Of a stretch of 64,000 nt of DNA, positions 1 through 9,388 are shown one piece after another. The stretch comes from Anodontia alba. Taxonomy: Eukaryota; Mollusca; Bivalvia; Lucinida; Lucinidae. Position numbers and translations under genes: made by a program. The stretch spans positions 93,630,571-93,694,570 of the forward strand of contig OZ024821.1 in NCBI GenBank assembly GCA_964016985.1, written 5' to 3'. The notes beneath the pieces were generated by a model. It was not told the DNA's origin. It did no database searches and saw only the letters and a program-made list of their open reading frames with translations. Every line of letters starts with the position of its first letter. Position 1 is the first letter of the stretch.

Positions 1-86
1 GTTTTCTTGAGCTACTGGACTAATTTCTCAAAGACAAAAAAATGAGTTTGAATCAGCCGTGGTAAACGAACCATCGGTGTTCGAGT

Positions 87-134
87 AACTGAAATTTTCT
101 CTGTATCTGTAACTGAAATTTTCTCTGTATCTGA
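87..134. repeat. Two-copy 24-bp tandem repeat
   Basis: The unit GTAACTGAAATTTTCTCTGT plus ATCT occurs twice in direct succession. It lies just before a family A end sequence (131-157) and family B copy 1. The rest of 1-160 shows nothing recognisable. Confidence 0.6.
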
Positions 135-159
135 TACCCTCTTCTATCTGGAGCTATGC

Positions 160-436
160 GTCATAAAAACACACCTGTATAATTTTGACCTCCTTAAACC
201 CCACTTTTATATAGTAAAACTGGGGTTTACAGGGATATACATTATTTTTCTTATTTCTGCTAAAAAACATAGATATTGGGCACTCATTAGAACTGCCTCG
301 CTAGGGTGGTTCTAAAGAGTACCCACAATCTATGTTTTGAGCAGAAATATGAAAAGTAGCCAAATTTTTATCTGAAAACTTTCAGTTTTTGGCGGTGAAT
401 TTTTCAATATATTTGAATAGACGTATTTTCATAATG
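160..436 (-). mobile_element. Family B MITE, copy 1
   Basis: Non-autonomous element of about 280 bp, found at least five more times here (38127, 41122, 45190, 56810, 57659). Ends resemble CATTACGAAAACACGCC in inverted orientation, although this copy has diverged at both. The centre is an imperfect hairpin built from GTACTCGTTAGAACCGCCTC and its complement. An asymmetric segment contains AAACCCCACTTTTATATAGT. No coding capacity. Confidence 0.8.
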
Positions 437-482
437 CAATTATTGAGACATATCCCACCCAATCAAAGTACCCACTCTGTCA

Positions 483-690
483 AAGTCTTACCGTAAATAG
501 CCTAAAATTTGGAACATTTATTCAATACTATCTTGGCCTAAATTTGATTTTTATGCAGATGTTTCTTATAATACATAATGGAATGGCGAACAGTGTAGAC
601 CCTTCCTTTAGGGGCAGTCTGATCTGGGTCTACACTGTTTGCATATGCAATTTTTGTGTTCGAAATTTTAGGACATTTACCTTAGATGTT
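483..690. mobile_element. Family D MITE, copy 1 (diverged)
   Basis: The hairpin core carries AACAGTGTAGACCCT and its complement GGGTCTACACTGTTTGC around a short loop. It is flanked on both sides by diverged copies of the family D arm (the CCTAAAATTT motif). Ends are too diverged to place exactly. The ORF across it is a by-product of the hairpin. Confidence 0.6.
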
Positions 691-950
691 CCCATGAAGA
701 AACTCTGCATACTTGGCTATCAATAACGTGCAGAGCAAAGATTCTGGTCAGGCTGTGAATATGCATGCTGATCTGAATCTTCTATTGAGGCACATGTCAA
801 AGGCTCACACAGATTTGACTATTAGTTCATTTTGCAATTTGGCAGTTTTGATTAGTAAAATCAGGCTAAATTGACAATAATAACAGAATTATTACAAAAG
901 TTTATCTCCAAAGGATAATGACATTTGGCTTTGCTTTCCTACTTTGAATA
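691..950. other. Short unassigned stretch
   Basis: AT-rich with no open frame or clear repeat. It contains weak matches to the dispersed motif CAGATTTG/GATCTGAATC seen in palindromic debris elsewhere in the window. Confidence 0.4.
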
Positions 951-1163
951 TTAACCCTGGTCCTGCTGAACCCGGATATGCCCTGCCTTTGCAAACAGTG
1001 TAGATCCAGATCAGTTGGCTTCTAAAGAAGCCAACTGATCTGGAGCTGCACTGTTTGCCATAAAGTATGTGAATTTATATAAAAAACTGGATCGAGTAAT
1101 CTAATTGGCTAAAAGTTAGAAATGTGCATGGCATCTTAATTTATTCAGCAGGACAAGGGTTAA
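951..1163 (+). mobile_element. Family C MITE, copy 1
   Basis: A 213-bp element bounded by TTAA. Left end TTAACCCTGGTCCTGCTGAA, right end TTCAGCAGGACAAGGGTTAA. The centre is a near-perfect hairpin, AACAGTGTAGATCCAGATCA / GATCTGGAGCTGCACTGTTT. TTAA targets and CCC/GGG termini are the signature of piggyBac-type transposition, so this is probably a piggyBac-mobilised MITE (inference). Other copies start at 3152, 11697, 14178, 46646 and 51043. Confidence 0.85.
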
Positions 1164-1459
1164 TATGAGCCAAGGCACAGCATTTCTTACAAGACTGCTT
1201 GTACACTCAGCAAAACTCAGACCAGCCTGCACATCCATATTTTCTAAGCAAAACCTCTGCCATCTGTCTCAAGAAAGCTTGGATGTTTGACTACCCACTG
1301 AGTGTGAAGCAATTATGAATTTGCGCAGGCTGATCTGAGTTGCTGTGCAGGCTGATCTGCCTCCTCATTTCACACGTCATTTTCTCAAGTTGGACTTCAT
1401 TTTACAACAGTATTTCATAGCTTCAGATAAGAGGAGTATCCAAATAATAAAATTTTAGA
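1164..1459. repeat. Diverged palindromic debris (motif L)
   Basis: Contains the dispersed motif CTCAGACCAGCCTGCACATC with inverted partners such as GCAGGCTGATCTGAGTTGCT. Similar scraps lie near 18225, 20490, 20660, 38650, 41460, 46310 and 55265. No element ends could be fixed. Confidence 0.5.
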
Positions 1460-1775
1460 AATTTTCTCCCTAAAAACCTTGGTACTCATTAGCAAGACAC
1501 TTTTAACCCATTGTATACTGAATAGACTCATCCACACTATATACTGGAAGAGTCCAATTTCAATTTTAGGTATGTCCAGCTATGAGATTTACATATTCCT
1601 AGAGATAAATGGCTAAACTATTTGCAAACAGTGAAGACTCAGATCAGATGCCGCATTCTGCGGCATCTGATCTGGGTCTGCACTGTTTGCCAAGTACCCT
1701 TTTACAGGTCTCCCGACTACAATGGGTTAATGAGTACCCACAACAATACGGAGAAATGAGAAAAAAAAAAAAACT
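1460..1775. mobile_element. Family A MITE split by a family F insertion
   Basis: The two halves of a family A hairpin (GGTACTCATTAG at 1475 and TGAGTACCCACAACA at 1731) are separated exactly by the family F element at 1503-1730. Removing F and one TTAA restores a continuous hairpin stem. Confidence 0.75.
1503..1730. mobile_element. Family F MITE, copy 1
   Basis: A 228-bp element bounded by TTAA: left TTAACCCATTGTATACTG, right CAATGGGTTAA. Its central hairpin (AACAGTGAAGACTCAGATCA with the loop GCCGCATTCTGCGGC) is close to the core of families C and D, but the outer sequence differs. The TTAA target and CCC/GGG ends suggest piggyBac-type mobilisation. A decayed second copy lies at about 53045-53252. 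Confidence 0.8.
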
Positions 1776-1974
1776 TTTTTGCTGAAAAAAAGCACCTCAT
1801 CTGAAGCATTGGTATTTGCTATTTCTGAAAATACAGTGGGGATTAAAGGTCAATGAACTGAGGAAAAGGAAAATCTCAACAAGCTTGTGCAACTGTATGG
1901 ACTGATCAAGACCTGTTATTTTAGTAAATTTTATGATAGTCGTTGTTCTTGATAAGGTGTTTTTTTTCTTCAAT

Positions 1975-2150
1975 CTGTAAGTTTTGATATTTTTCTTATT
2001 TCTCCACAAAAACATATGTTGTGGGTACTCATTAGAAGTGCCTTGGCGAGGCACTTCTAATGAGTACCCACAACATATGTTTTTGTGGAGAAATAAGAAA
2101 AATAATTACCTGATACCCACTCTTCTCTAGATCTATGAATACTGCAACTG
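1975..2150. mobile_element. Family A MITE with long hairpin
   Basis: Nearly perfect inverted repeat centred at about 2045, with roughly 58-bp arms from TTTTTCTTATTTCTCCAC to GTACTCATTAGAAGTGCCT and back. It is followed by the asymmetric tail GATACCCACTCTTCTCTAGA. The ORF at 1797-2054 is a shadow of this hairpin. Confidence 0.8.
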
Positions 2151-2461
2151 TACAGATGCTTTCATGACAAAAGAGCTAATTACTCTGCCACCAGGACCCT
2201 TCCTAGCAGGAGGGAGCACTACCCCATCACCAAAGTACTATATATATGAATGTTAGATAAAATGCAAAATTAGAAGTCAGTTACAACAAGGCAAAGTATT
2301 GCAAAGCAATCACCAAATATATACATGTAGGTCAGGGTGGGACCTGTAGTAAATACAGTTCAGAGCTCCAGATAAAGGCATTTTTTTTTGTTCAAAGAGA
2401 AAAAAAAAATAAATCAAATAAAAAATAAAAAAAATAATAAATAAATGAATAAAAAAATAAT

Positions 2462-2580
2462 ATTCTTTCTCATTTTTATATGGTAGCATGTTGTGAGTAC
2501 TCATTAGAAGCGCCTCACCAAGGCGCTTCTGATGAGTACCCACAACAAATTTTCTTGGAGAATTAAAAACAAACAACCAA
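2462..2580. mobile_element. Family A MITE, diverged copy
   Basis: Hairpin with GAGTACTCATTAGAAGCGCC and its complement around 2517. Its outer arms have decayed. The left side runs into an A-rich tract at 2380-2460. Confidence 0.7.
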
Positions 2581-2859
2581 ACAAACAAAAAAAAAACCCA
2601 TACTCCTTCTAATCTAAGATATTGTTACTTTATTACAATGTCTTTCCAAGCTGTACCCACACCAAATGTGGTAGCCCTAGATCATACAGTTTAGACAATA
2701 CCTACCAGCTTTTCAGAAAATAGGTCATAGGTCACACTGACCTACTCAATTGATAGGGGATGAAACAACAACAAAGTAAGTCACCACAAGAAATAACCTC
2801 TAAAACTCAATCTTAGAGAATTCACGTTAACATGCAGACTGTGTTCTTCACAAAAAATA

Positions 2860-2966
2860 AAATATATAAATAAATAAATGAATGAATGAATGAAAGTAAG
2901 AATGAATGAAAAAAAATGAATGAATGAATGAACGAACAAATGAATGAATGAATGAATGAATGAATA
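2860..2966. repeat. (AATG)n microsatellite
   Basis: Interrupted array of TGAA/AATG units. The 'protein' read from it on the minus strand (2781-3059, rich in SFIH) is an artefact of the repeat. Confidence 0.9.
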
Positions 2967-3151
2967 AGATAAAATAAACAAATAAAAGCCCTGAGCTATT
3001 GAAAAGCATTGGATAAACACTCTTATTTTACCAAGAAAACAATGTGGTAGCTCTAACATCAGAATAGGTTAGCTGGACATGATTGAAGATAATTCTTGGA
3101 TAATTTTCCTCAGTTTCTAGATAATTCTTGGATAATTTTCCCCATTTCTCC

Positions 3152-3357
3152 TTAACCCTTGTCCTGCTGAACCAGTATATACCCTACCTTTGCAAACAGT
3201 GTAGATCCTAGATTCTGAGGAAGCCAATTGATCTGGACCTGCACTGTTTGCCTTAAAGTGTGTGAATTTATAGCAACAATTAGGATCCAGTAATCTGATT
3301 TGCTGAAAATTAGAAGTGGGAGTGGCATCTTAATTTATTCAGCAGGACAAGGGTTAA
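3152..3357 (+). mobile_element. Family C MITE, copy 2
   Basis: TTAACCCTTGTCCTGCTGAA at the left and TTCAGCAGGACAAGGGTTAA at the right, bounded by TTAA. The central hairpin arm is shortened compared with copy 1 (GATCCTAGATTCTGAGGAAG). Confidence 0.85.
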
Positions 3358-3457
3358 AACATGTTATGGATACTCATTAGAAGTGCTTCTGCAAGGTGCT
3401 TCTAATGCACAGCTCCAGATAAGATGGGGTATCCACTAATATTTTACTTATCTTTCC

Positions 3458-4375
3458 TGAGAGTAAATGCAGGAAAGACAAAGATCATGATCTGTGGTAC
3501 GGGACTGGACCTCCTGCAGAGTTCAGGCGAGTTTCCATGTGCCGTCTATTGCACTGGAGTGGGCAGCAACAGCATCTTCTGCAATGGCTGCAAGTACTGG
3601 GTGCACAAGAAATGCAGTGGGCTCAAGCGCTTGAAAAAGGACCCTGACTACAGATGTACACGGTGCCAGGGAATTGCACGCCCCTTGGATGGCAGACCAC
3701 AGAAGGAAGTCCAGGTTGGACCTGACAAGCTTGAGGTGGTAGCTTCCTTTTGCTACTTAGGAGACATGCTCTCAGCAGCAGGTGGCTGTGAACTCTCAAC
3801 CACAACACGTGTGAAAACCGCCTGAAAGAAGTTCAAGGATCTGCTACCAGTTCTCTCTTCACGCCACCTCTCTTTCAAAATACGTGGCAGTGTGTACAGC
3901 TTTTGTGTGCAGAGTGCAATGCTCCATGCCAGCGAGACTTGGCCATTGACAAAGTCAAACCTCCAGCGTCTGCAGCGAAATGACAGGGCAATGATCAGAC
4001 AGATCTGCAATGTCAGGCCGCAAGACACTGTCACTACCAGGTCCAATGAGCTACTTGTGCGGCTTGGCATTGAGGATCTGGACCTCATTCTGAAGGAGGG
4101 AAAGACTCAAATGGTATGGACATGTGGAACACTCCAATGGTGCAGTTAAGACAGCCTTTGACATACAGGTTGATAGAAAGCGTGGGCCTGGGAGGCCCAA
4201 AATGACATGGAAGCAGCTGACAGAGAGGGATTGCAGAGAGTGGAAGCTCTCGGCTATCAACCCTCATGACAGACGTACCTGGTGATCTGGTGTGAGATCT
4301 GCCATGCATGCAGCAAGCCAGCTATCTGGAAGGGGGCCCACTGATGTGGATGTTATCCCTGTACCTGCACGTTAA
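3458..4375 (+). pseudogene. Non-LTR retrotransposon C-terminal fragment with PHD-like zinc finger (broken)
   Basis: The frame opens with NAGKTKIMICG, which resembles the end of a reverse transcriptase thumb region. It then shows a Cys/His-rich block, C-x-G-V-G-S-N-S-I-F-C-x2-C-x4-VH-x2-C with later C-x2-C, like a PHD or related zinc finger. Next come FCYLGDML and ASETWPLTKSNLQRLQRNDR, a pattern common at the C-terminus of LINE polyproteins. Breaks seen: a TGA at 3823-3825 where the frame then continues, a frameshift near 4100-4110, and a further TGA at about 4282 before the natural stop TAA at 4373-4375. Two of the stops are TGA where a tryptophan codon would fit, consistent with single substitutions. 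The clade cannot be assigned without a search. Overlapping minus-strand ORFs here are shadows. Confidence 0.8.
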
Positions 4376-4407
4376 TCAAAAATCCAATTATGATATGATA
4401 TATGATA
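3458..4407 (+). mobile_element. 5'-truncated LINE copy with 10-bp target duplication
   Basis: A 950-bp insertion flanked by identical TTATCTTTCC at 3448-3457 and 4408-4417. It carries the C-terminal part of a non-LTR retrotransposon polyprotein and ends in a short tail of TATGATA-type repeats (4388-4407) after the stop at 4373-4375. Truncation at the 5' end and target-site duplication are typical of target-primed reverse transcription. Confidence 0.8.
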
Positions 4408-4510
4408 TTATCTTTCCACGAAAACATATGCTGCAGGTACTCATCTGAAGCACCTCACTGAAGCACACTGAGGTGCTTCTAATGAGTACCTGCAATGTTT
4501 TCATGGAGAA

Positions 4511-4590
4511 AAAAAAAACATATGTTGCTGTACTTATTAGAAGTGACTCACTTGAGTAACCACAATATGTTTTTTAGAAAAAAAACAAAA
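4511..4590. repeat. Family A fragment
   Basis: A second, decayed family A half (AACATATGTTGCTGTACTTA, then CAATATGTTTTTTAG) abuts the previous copy. An A-rich tract follows. Another isolated half (GAGTACCAACAACCCATG) is at 4846-4888. Confidence 0.55.
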
Positions 4591-4611
4591 AAAAAAAAAA
4601 CAAACAATATC

Positions 4612-4802
4612 AGGGTCCAGTTATTCAAAGCATCGTTAGCTTAACGAGCTTGTTAGTGAAGTACAATATCTAATTCACAGGTATTTTTGCTACTCACATT
4701 TTTTCAGCAAAAAAATTAGCATACATGCCATATTTAATGATCAAAGTTTTAAGGATATGTTAACTAACGACATCGTTAGTTTTGAACAACTGGGCCCAGT
4801 CC
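4612..4802. mobile_element. Family I MITE, copy 1
   Basis: Imperfect terminal inverted repeats: GGTCCAGTTATTCAAAGCAT at the left and TTTTGAACAACTGGGCCC at the right, each followed inward by GTTAGCTTAAC / GTTAACTAAC motifs. A second copy is at 7668-7897. The superfamily is not clear. Confidence 0.7.
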
Positions 4803-4921
4803 TTTTTGGTTGAAAAAAAAAGTGCCTTACCTGGAACAATGTAATGAGTACCAACAACCCATGTTTTATGGAGAAGTGAAAAAATAAGTGCAGAAATATC
4901 ACCAAACACTTTTCTTGAAAG

Positions 4922-5277
4922 ACTCCATATTCCTCAAAAAAAAAGGCATTTTATTATCCAAGAAAGGTTTAATATATTGATATATGGTATTAATACAATC
5001 ATGAAATGTGGCACCTGACAACCTGTAAAATATCAATTAGTCTCTTATTCTTGAAATGAAATGATTTGTTTTTTCATATCTCTGAATTAATGTTGCCAAC
5101 ATAAATTAAGTGATAAGATACTAAGTCATTTCATTTTTTATCCAGTTCAAAAGCGAGAAACAAACTGAAATTTTACAGGCTGTCAGATGCCACATTTTAT
5201 GATTGTATTAATACTATATATAAATATATCAAATTTTTCTTGGATAAAAAACATCTATTTCTGAGGAATATGGAGCC
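4922..5277. mobile_element. Family J long inverted-repeat element
   Basis: A 356-bp palindromic structure. The left arm begins CTCCATATTCCTCA and the right arm ends GAGGAATATGGAG. Inside, ATGAAATGTGGCACCTGACA pairs with TGTCAGATGCCACATTTTAT. Arms extend about 140 bp with mismatches around a central spacer at 5080-5110. Only one copy was seen. Confidence 0.7.
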
Positions 5278-5796
5278 TTCAATAAGTCCTCTGCTGAACA
5301 TACAAATAAAAATATGTAAATAAATAGTTTACTTCCAAACAAATCAACAGCCCTGAGACTGTACAGCTTAAGCCCAGCTCTCTAAGACACTACTACAGAA
5401 TTGATTACACACAACAAAACAGATTATAGCACCTACATGTACCAAACATACTCTCATCAGCCTGAAAAACAAAGCAGCCACATATTATGAGAAAACTGAG
5501 CCAAATTACACAGCTCTAGATAATAAATACATCACAACCTCTGTATAACACTATTGCTGAAATCCAAAACAAAAACTGTATTATTTGATCAACTGTGTTG
5601 TATCCAACAAAAATGTATAGATTATATAGAAAAAGGACCATAAATGGTCATTTTCCTATATACAGACAACCCTCTTTATACGAAACTCGATACAATGACA
5701 AAATTCGCTATAATGAAAATTTGACTGTCACAAAACCTTCACTTAGGAGGTAACAATTGATCACAAATTATGCAAGAATATTGTACTTAATAGTTT
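5278..5796. other. Unassigned AT-rich stretch
   Basis: No open frame. The piece around 5665-5725 (CCCTCTTTATACGAAACTCG) looks like part of a dispersed repeat, since 5985-6010 (TTGTAACGAGGGTTCACTGT) gives a possible inverted partner. It may be an old element interrupted by the family A hairpin at 5797-5890. Confidence 0.35.
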
Positions 5797-5890
5797 AAAG
5801 AAACATGTGTTTTGGATATTTGTTAGAATTGCCTCAGTGAGGCAATTCTAACAAATATCCAAAACATATGTCCTATGAGGAACTAAGAAC
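5797..5890. mobile_element. Family A-like hairpin
   Basis: Nearly perfect inverted repeat with GGATATTTGTTAGAATTGCC and its complement, loop TCAGTGA. The stem resembles family A (GTACTCATTAGAAGTGCC) with substitutions present on both arms, so this subfamily mutated before spreading or has been corrected between arms. Confidence 0.7.
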
Positions 5891-6079
5891 AACAAAAAAC
5901 CTTTCTTACATATGAATCTACTCATTAGGTATTCTGTACAACAGCAAATTCATTTTAATGCCAATGTCTTTGGGAACAAATGCTGTTGTTGTAACGAGGG
6001 TTCACTGTAATTTATACATTTTTTTTTGGCTACAAAGTTTTGGGGTCCACATCTATACTCTTATATTCAAAATCATCTT

Positions 6080-6200
6080 TTTATAAAGAGGTTACAGAAT
6101 ATTTTTCTTATTTCTCTGTGGAAACATATCTTTGGCTAATCATTTGAACTGCCTTTAATGAGTACCCACGTTTTTTTTATGGAGAAATATCAAAAATATC
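6080..6200. mobile_element. Family A MITE with deleted loop region
   Basis: Left arm TTTTTCTTATTTCTCTGTGG and right arm AATGAGTACCCACG. The inner stem is lost on one side (TTTGAACTGCCTTTAATGAG). Confidence 0.65.
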
Positions 6201-6251
6201 ATTACTTATTCACTGAAAAAAAGTGCTATCAAAAGATTTGCAAGTATTCGT

Positions 6252-6451
6252 CCTAAGTATTTGGACTCTTTAGCATACCTGTCCTAACCTTTAAACAAGT
6301 CCCATTTCCCTACCTGTTGTCTATTGATGTCACAGAAATTTCGCTGTATGAGTGGCAAACAGTGTAGACCCTGACCAGATGTTATATTCTACAGGTCTGA
6401 TCTAGGTCTACACTATTTGCAGAGGTCTGTCCAAATACTTATGGTCATTAT
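6252..6451. mobile_element. Family D MITE, copy 3
   Basis: Ends CCTAAGTATTTGGAC and GTCCAAATACTTATGG are inverted. The core GCAAACAGTGTAGACCCTGA pairs with TCTAGGTCTACACTATTTGC. The fixed arm contains ACCTTTAAACAAGTCCCATT. Confidence 0.75.
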
Positions 6452-6816
6452 GGCACACTGATAAAAAACAAATTTTTGCCAAATGTTGTGACCACTGGAC
6501 ATAGACTCTCAGACCCCCAAAAGCCCATATGGAATAATAAGCAAGCAACTCCCTAACATAAAAGGTACCCAATTTTGACCTCCAAGAGAAACACCGACGC
6601 AAATGTCAATGTAAACTTGAATGTGAACTTGAATATAAACTTAAACATTTGTGACATATATGCACATACAGATGGCGAAACTCTATATGCCCCACTGCTG
6701 CCTCCGGCAGGTGGAGTCATTAAACTAGACATGTGTCCAAAGTAAATAAATGCCCCTGTCCCCTAACCCCACCCCAGGGCATAACCAAGAGTTGAAAGTG
6801 TAGGTTTGGGTAAGTG

Positions 6817-7114
6817 TTTGTTTGTTTGTGTTGAGGTTTTATGGCCCAGTCAACCCAATGGGGTCATGTCGAGCGTGGTCAGTTTACCTAACCACACGTT
6901 TACTGGGCAGGCTTAGTCCTCTAAGTGGTAAATCAGTATTGTGCATATTCTTTCGCCAGAAACTGACAACTGCCCTTCTTGAATCAGCTGAAGGGAGAGA
7001 ATGACCGTAGAAAATATTTCATGATCAATCTCCACGAAAGAATGTTGCTGACCTCGGCGGGGGTTGCACCCGCGACCTCCTGGTCTCCAGTTGGACGGCG
7101 CATCCAACTGAGCC
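6817..7114 (-). mobile_element. tRNA-derived SINE, copy S1, with 12-bp target duplication
   Basis: TTTGGGTAAGTG occurs at 6805-6816 and again at 7115-7126. In the minus orientation the element has a tRNA-like head (CTCAGTTGGATGCGCCGTCC, then GGTCGCGGGTGCAACCCC) and a body including GATTGATCATGAAATATTTT. It ends in CAACACAAACAAACAAAC. The first bases of the head are missing, so the copy is 5'-truncated. ORFs at 6822-7293 on both strands are shadows of it. Confidence 0.9.
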
Positions 7115-7126
7115 TTTGGGTAAGTG

Positions 7127-7667
7127 GCATTCCAAATTCCAACTTCATAGCAATTTGTGACATAATGATAAGCATGTACGGATATAACATCACGATGAAA
7201 TCCTATATACCCAACTGCCACCTGACCCGAAATCAAGCATTTCACAAAAAATCAAGTCGAAAAAGGGCCATAACTACAATCATAATAAAATGATGGAGTT
7301 TACCCTAAATGCAACTTGAACTATATTTTATTATTATATGGACAACAGGACATACCGACAGCAGTGATACTATATGCCCCCTCCCCCCACCCACCCCGCT
7401 GAAAACGGTAGGGACATAAAAAATGATAAATGAGGATAGCTGTAAGAGACTGGGATTTAAAACCAAGAAATCATTTGAATTTTATCTCAAAACAGCAAAC
7501 AAGAATTTAGCAGACCAGAACACAATTTTGGGGATAAAAACTGCCAAAATGCGAGTCAGGGAAACCTGAATATTTACTCTACATATTCAAATGCTTTATT
7601 TCCTTACCATATACATTTTGACATGCATATCCTAAATTTTGAATAATCCATTTTATAACTGTTCATG
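7127..7667. other. Unassigned stretch
   Basis: Nothing recognisable. A C-rich patch (CCCCCTCCCCCCACCCACCC) lies at about 7376-7398. Confidence 0.4.
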
Positions 7668-7897
7668 TACCAGTTGTTCAAAGCATCTGTAGCTTAACAA
7701 GCTCGTTAGTGGTCAAAATCTTAACTGTTCTAGTAAGCAAAATATCTAATTCACAGGCACTTTTGCTGAAAATATGTGAGTAGCTTTTGCAAATTTTTTC
7801 AGCAAAAATATTAGCATATATGCCATATTTAATGATCCAAGTTTTAACAATAAGTTAACTAACAACATTGTTAGTTTTGAACAACTGGGCGCATGTT
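7668..7897. mobile_element. Family I MITE, copy 2
   Basis: Matches copy 1 (4612) through CAGTTGTTCAAAGCATCTGT, AATATCTAATTCACAGGCAC and TTTTGAACAACTGGGCGC. It keeps about 40 bp missing from copy 1 (GTGGTCAAAATCTTAACTGT). Confidence 0.7.
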
Positions 7898-7909
7898 TCT
7901 AAAAGCAGC

Positions 7910-8000
7910 TAGATGTGTGACAAACAGTGTAGATCCTGATTAAAAGCCACCTTCTGAGGTGTCTAATCTGGTTTTACATTGTTTTCTAGAACCTATTTAC
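7910..8000. repeat. Family D hairpin core, partial
   Basis: Contains GACAAACAGTGTAGATCCTG and the decayed partner TCTGGTTTTACATTGTTTTC without outer arms. It directly abuts element O. Confidence 0.5.
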
Positions 8001-8457
8001 TAAGGCTGGCACAATTAATCAGATAATCGATTAACTGATCGATAAATTCCACAAAAATGATTATCATTACAAATTTGCTAAATAATTGATCACTTGATTT
8101 CTGTGTGTGTTACTTTACCGTATTTACCCTTAGTATTCAGATACATCAACTCCTTACCATACTTTATCTAAATTTGAACAAGTACAATTTATTACCCACT
8201 GTTGTGTCTAAAATAGCTGGACGAGTAGCTAACAGTGTAGACCCTGATGAGATGCCACATTTGCAGCGTGTCATCAGGGTCTACACTGTTTGCTCAGGCT
8301 TATCTGACCGAATACATACAATAAAGTATAACATGGTAAGAGTCATGCTCAGACAGGTAAAATTATTACCAAATCTTCAGTGATTACTAATCGATTATCG
8401 ATCATAATGGCAGGACTGATAATCGATTATCTTTTCAGCTCTGATTAGCCAGCCTTA
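8001..8457. mobile_element. Element O containing a nested family D MITE
   Basis: Inverted ends TAAGGCTGGC (left) and GCCAGCCTTA (right), each followed inward by AATCGATTA-rich sequence. The middle (about 8112-8340) is a family D copy, so O is a short MITE of about 230 bp that received D. Confidence 0.65.
8112..8340. mobile_element. Family D MITE, copy 5 (nested in O)
   Basis: ACCGTATTTACCCTTAGTAT at the left and TAAAGTATAACATGGTAA at the right. The core is AACAGTGTAGACCCTGATGA / TCATCAGGGTCTACACTGTT. The ORF at 8105-8383 is only this palindrome. Confidence 0.7.
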
Positions 8458-8461
8458 CTAA

Positions 8462-8690
8462 TTAGTCTAAATATTGGGACACCTTGAATCATTACCATAC
8501 TTGTCCAAAAATTTAAACAAGTCCATTTAACTACATGTAGTTGTTGATGTGTCTAAAAACTGCTGGATAAGTGGCAACAGTGTTAACTGTGATCCGATAA
8601 AACATTCTGCAGCATCTATCTGGTTCTCAGTTTGCTCAGTACCATTTGTCTAAATATTTAGGATAAATTATGGTAACAATGCCATATTTA
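8462..8690. mobile_element. Family D MITE, copy 6
   Basis: Outer arms CTAAATATTGGGACACC and TGTCTAAATATTTAGGATAA are inverted. The core is decayed (GCAACAGTGTTAACTGTGAT, then CTGGTTCTCAGTTTGCTC). Confidence 0.65.
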
Positions 8691-8754
8691 ATGCTGACAG
8701 ACATATGTACATGTATACATATAAAAGCATATAGCTTCAAATAAAAGCATGTAT

Positions 8755-8880
8755 CCATATGATAATATTCTTATATTATACAAAAACATATGATATGGGT
8801 ACTCATCAGAAGGGCCTTGACAAGGTACTTCTAATGAGTACACAACATACGTCATAAATCTAGATAAGAGAGGGTATTGG
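8755..8880. mobile_element. Family A MITE, copy near 8815
   Basis: GGGTACTCATCAGAAGGGCC / GGTACTTCTAATGAGTACAC hairpin followed by the family A tail AATCTAGATAAGAGAGGGTA. Confidence 0.7.
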
Positions 8881-8884
8881 GTAA

Positions 8885-9010
8885 ATAGTTTTCTGATTTC
8901 TCGACAAAAACATATGTTGTGGGAACTCATCAGAAGTGCCTCGTCGAGGCGCTTCTAATGAGTACCCACAATATATGTTTTTATTGAGATTTAAGAAAAA
9001 TACAGATACT
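8885..9010. mobile_element. Family A MITE, copy near 8945
   Basis: Long hairpin, CATATGTTGTGGGAACTCAT through GCCTCGTCGAGGC to GTACCCACAATATATG. It lies about 25 bp from the previous copy and may share the tail sequence between them. Confidence 0.75.
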
Positions 9011-9139
9011 TTTGGCTGAAAAAGCATCTTATCAACAGCTATCATAGGATATATTTTTCTGGAGAAATAAGAAAAGTATCAGTACGTTTCTGCCTAGAAA
9101 GTACCATAGCAACAGATAGGGCACTTTTTCATCCGAAAA

Positions 9140-9290
9140 AGGCTGATATCTTTCTTATTTCTCCACGAAAACATATGTTGTTGGAACTCATTAGAAGCGC
9201 CTCACTGAGGCGCTTCTAATGAGTACCCACAACATATGTTTTCGTGGAGAAATAAGAAAAATATTATGTAGATACCCCCTCTTATCTGTA
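9140..9290. mobile_element. Family A MITE, best-preserved copy
   Basis: The arms from TTTCTTATTTCTCCACGAAA to the loop CTCACTGAG pair over about 55 bp with one mismatch (GTTGGAACTC versus GAGTACCCAC). The right side carries the tail GATACCCCCTCTTATCTGTA. It serves as the reference for this family. Confidence 0.85.
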
Positions 9291-9388
9291 GCTATGAGTA
9301 CCTTATCAGGAGCTATGTTAAAATGTCACTGTCACTCCTGAAAGCTGGCACAACAAAACTCTCAAGTTTGCAAAACGTTAATAATGTG

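Larger units (their letters stand above)
3358..4510. mobile_element. Family A sequence interrupted by a LINE copy
   Basis: Family A sequence runs up to 3457 (TAATATTTTACTTATCTTTC) and resumes at 4408 (TTATCTTTCC then ACGAAAACATATG). Removing 3458-4417 gives the usual family A order AATATTTTTCTTATTTCTCC then ACGAAAACATATG. The LINE therefore landed inside an existing MITE. The hairpin at 4430-4495 has an extra CTGAAGCACACTG at the loop. Confidence 0.75.

Noticed and set aside
2781..3059. Serine/phenylalanine/isoleucine-rich repeat protein on the minus strand
   Set aside because: It is a reading of the (AATG)n microsatellite.
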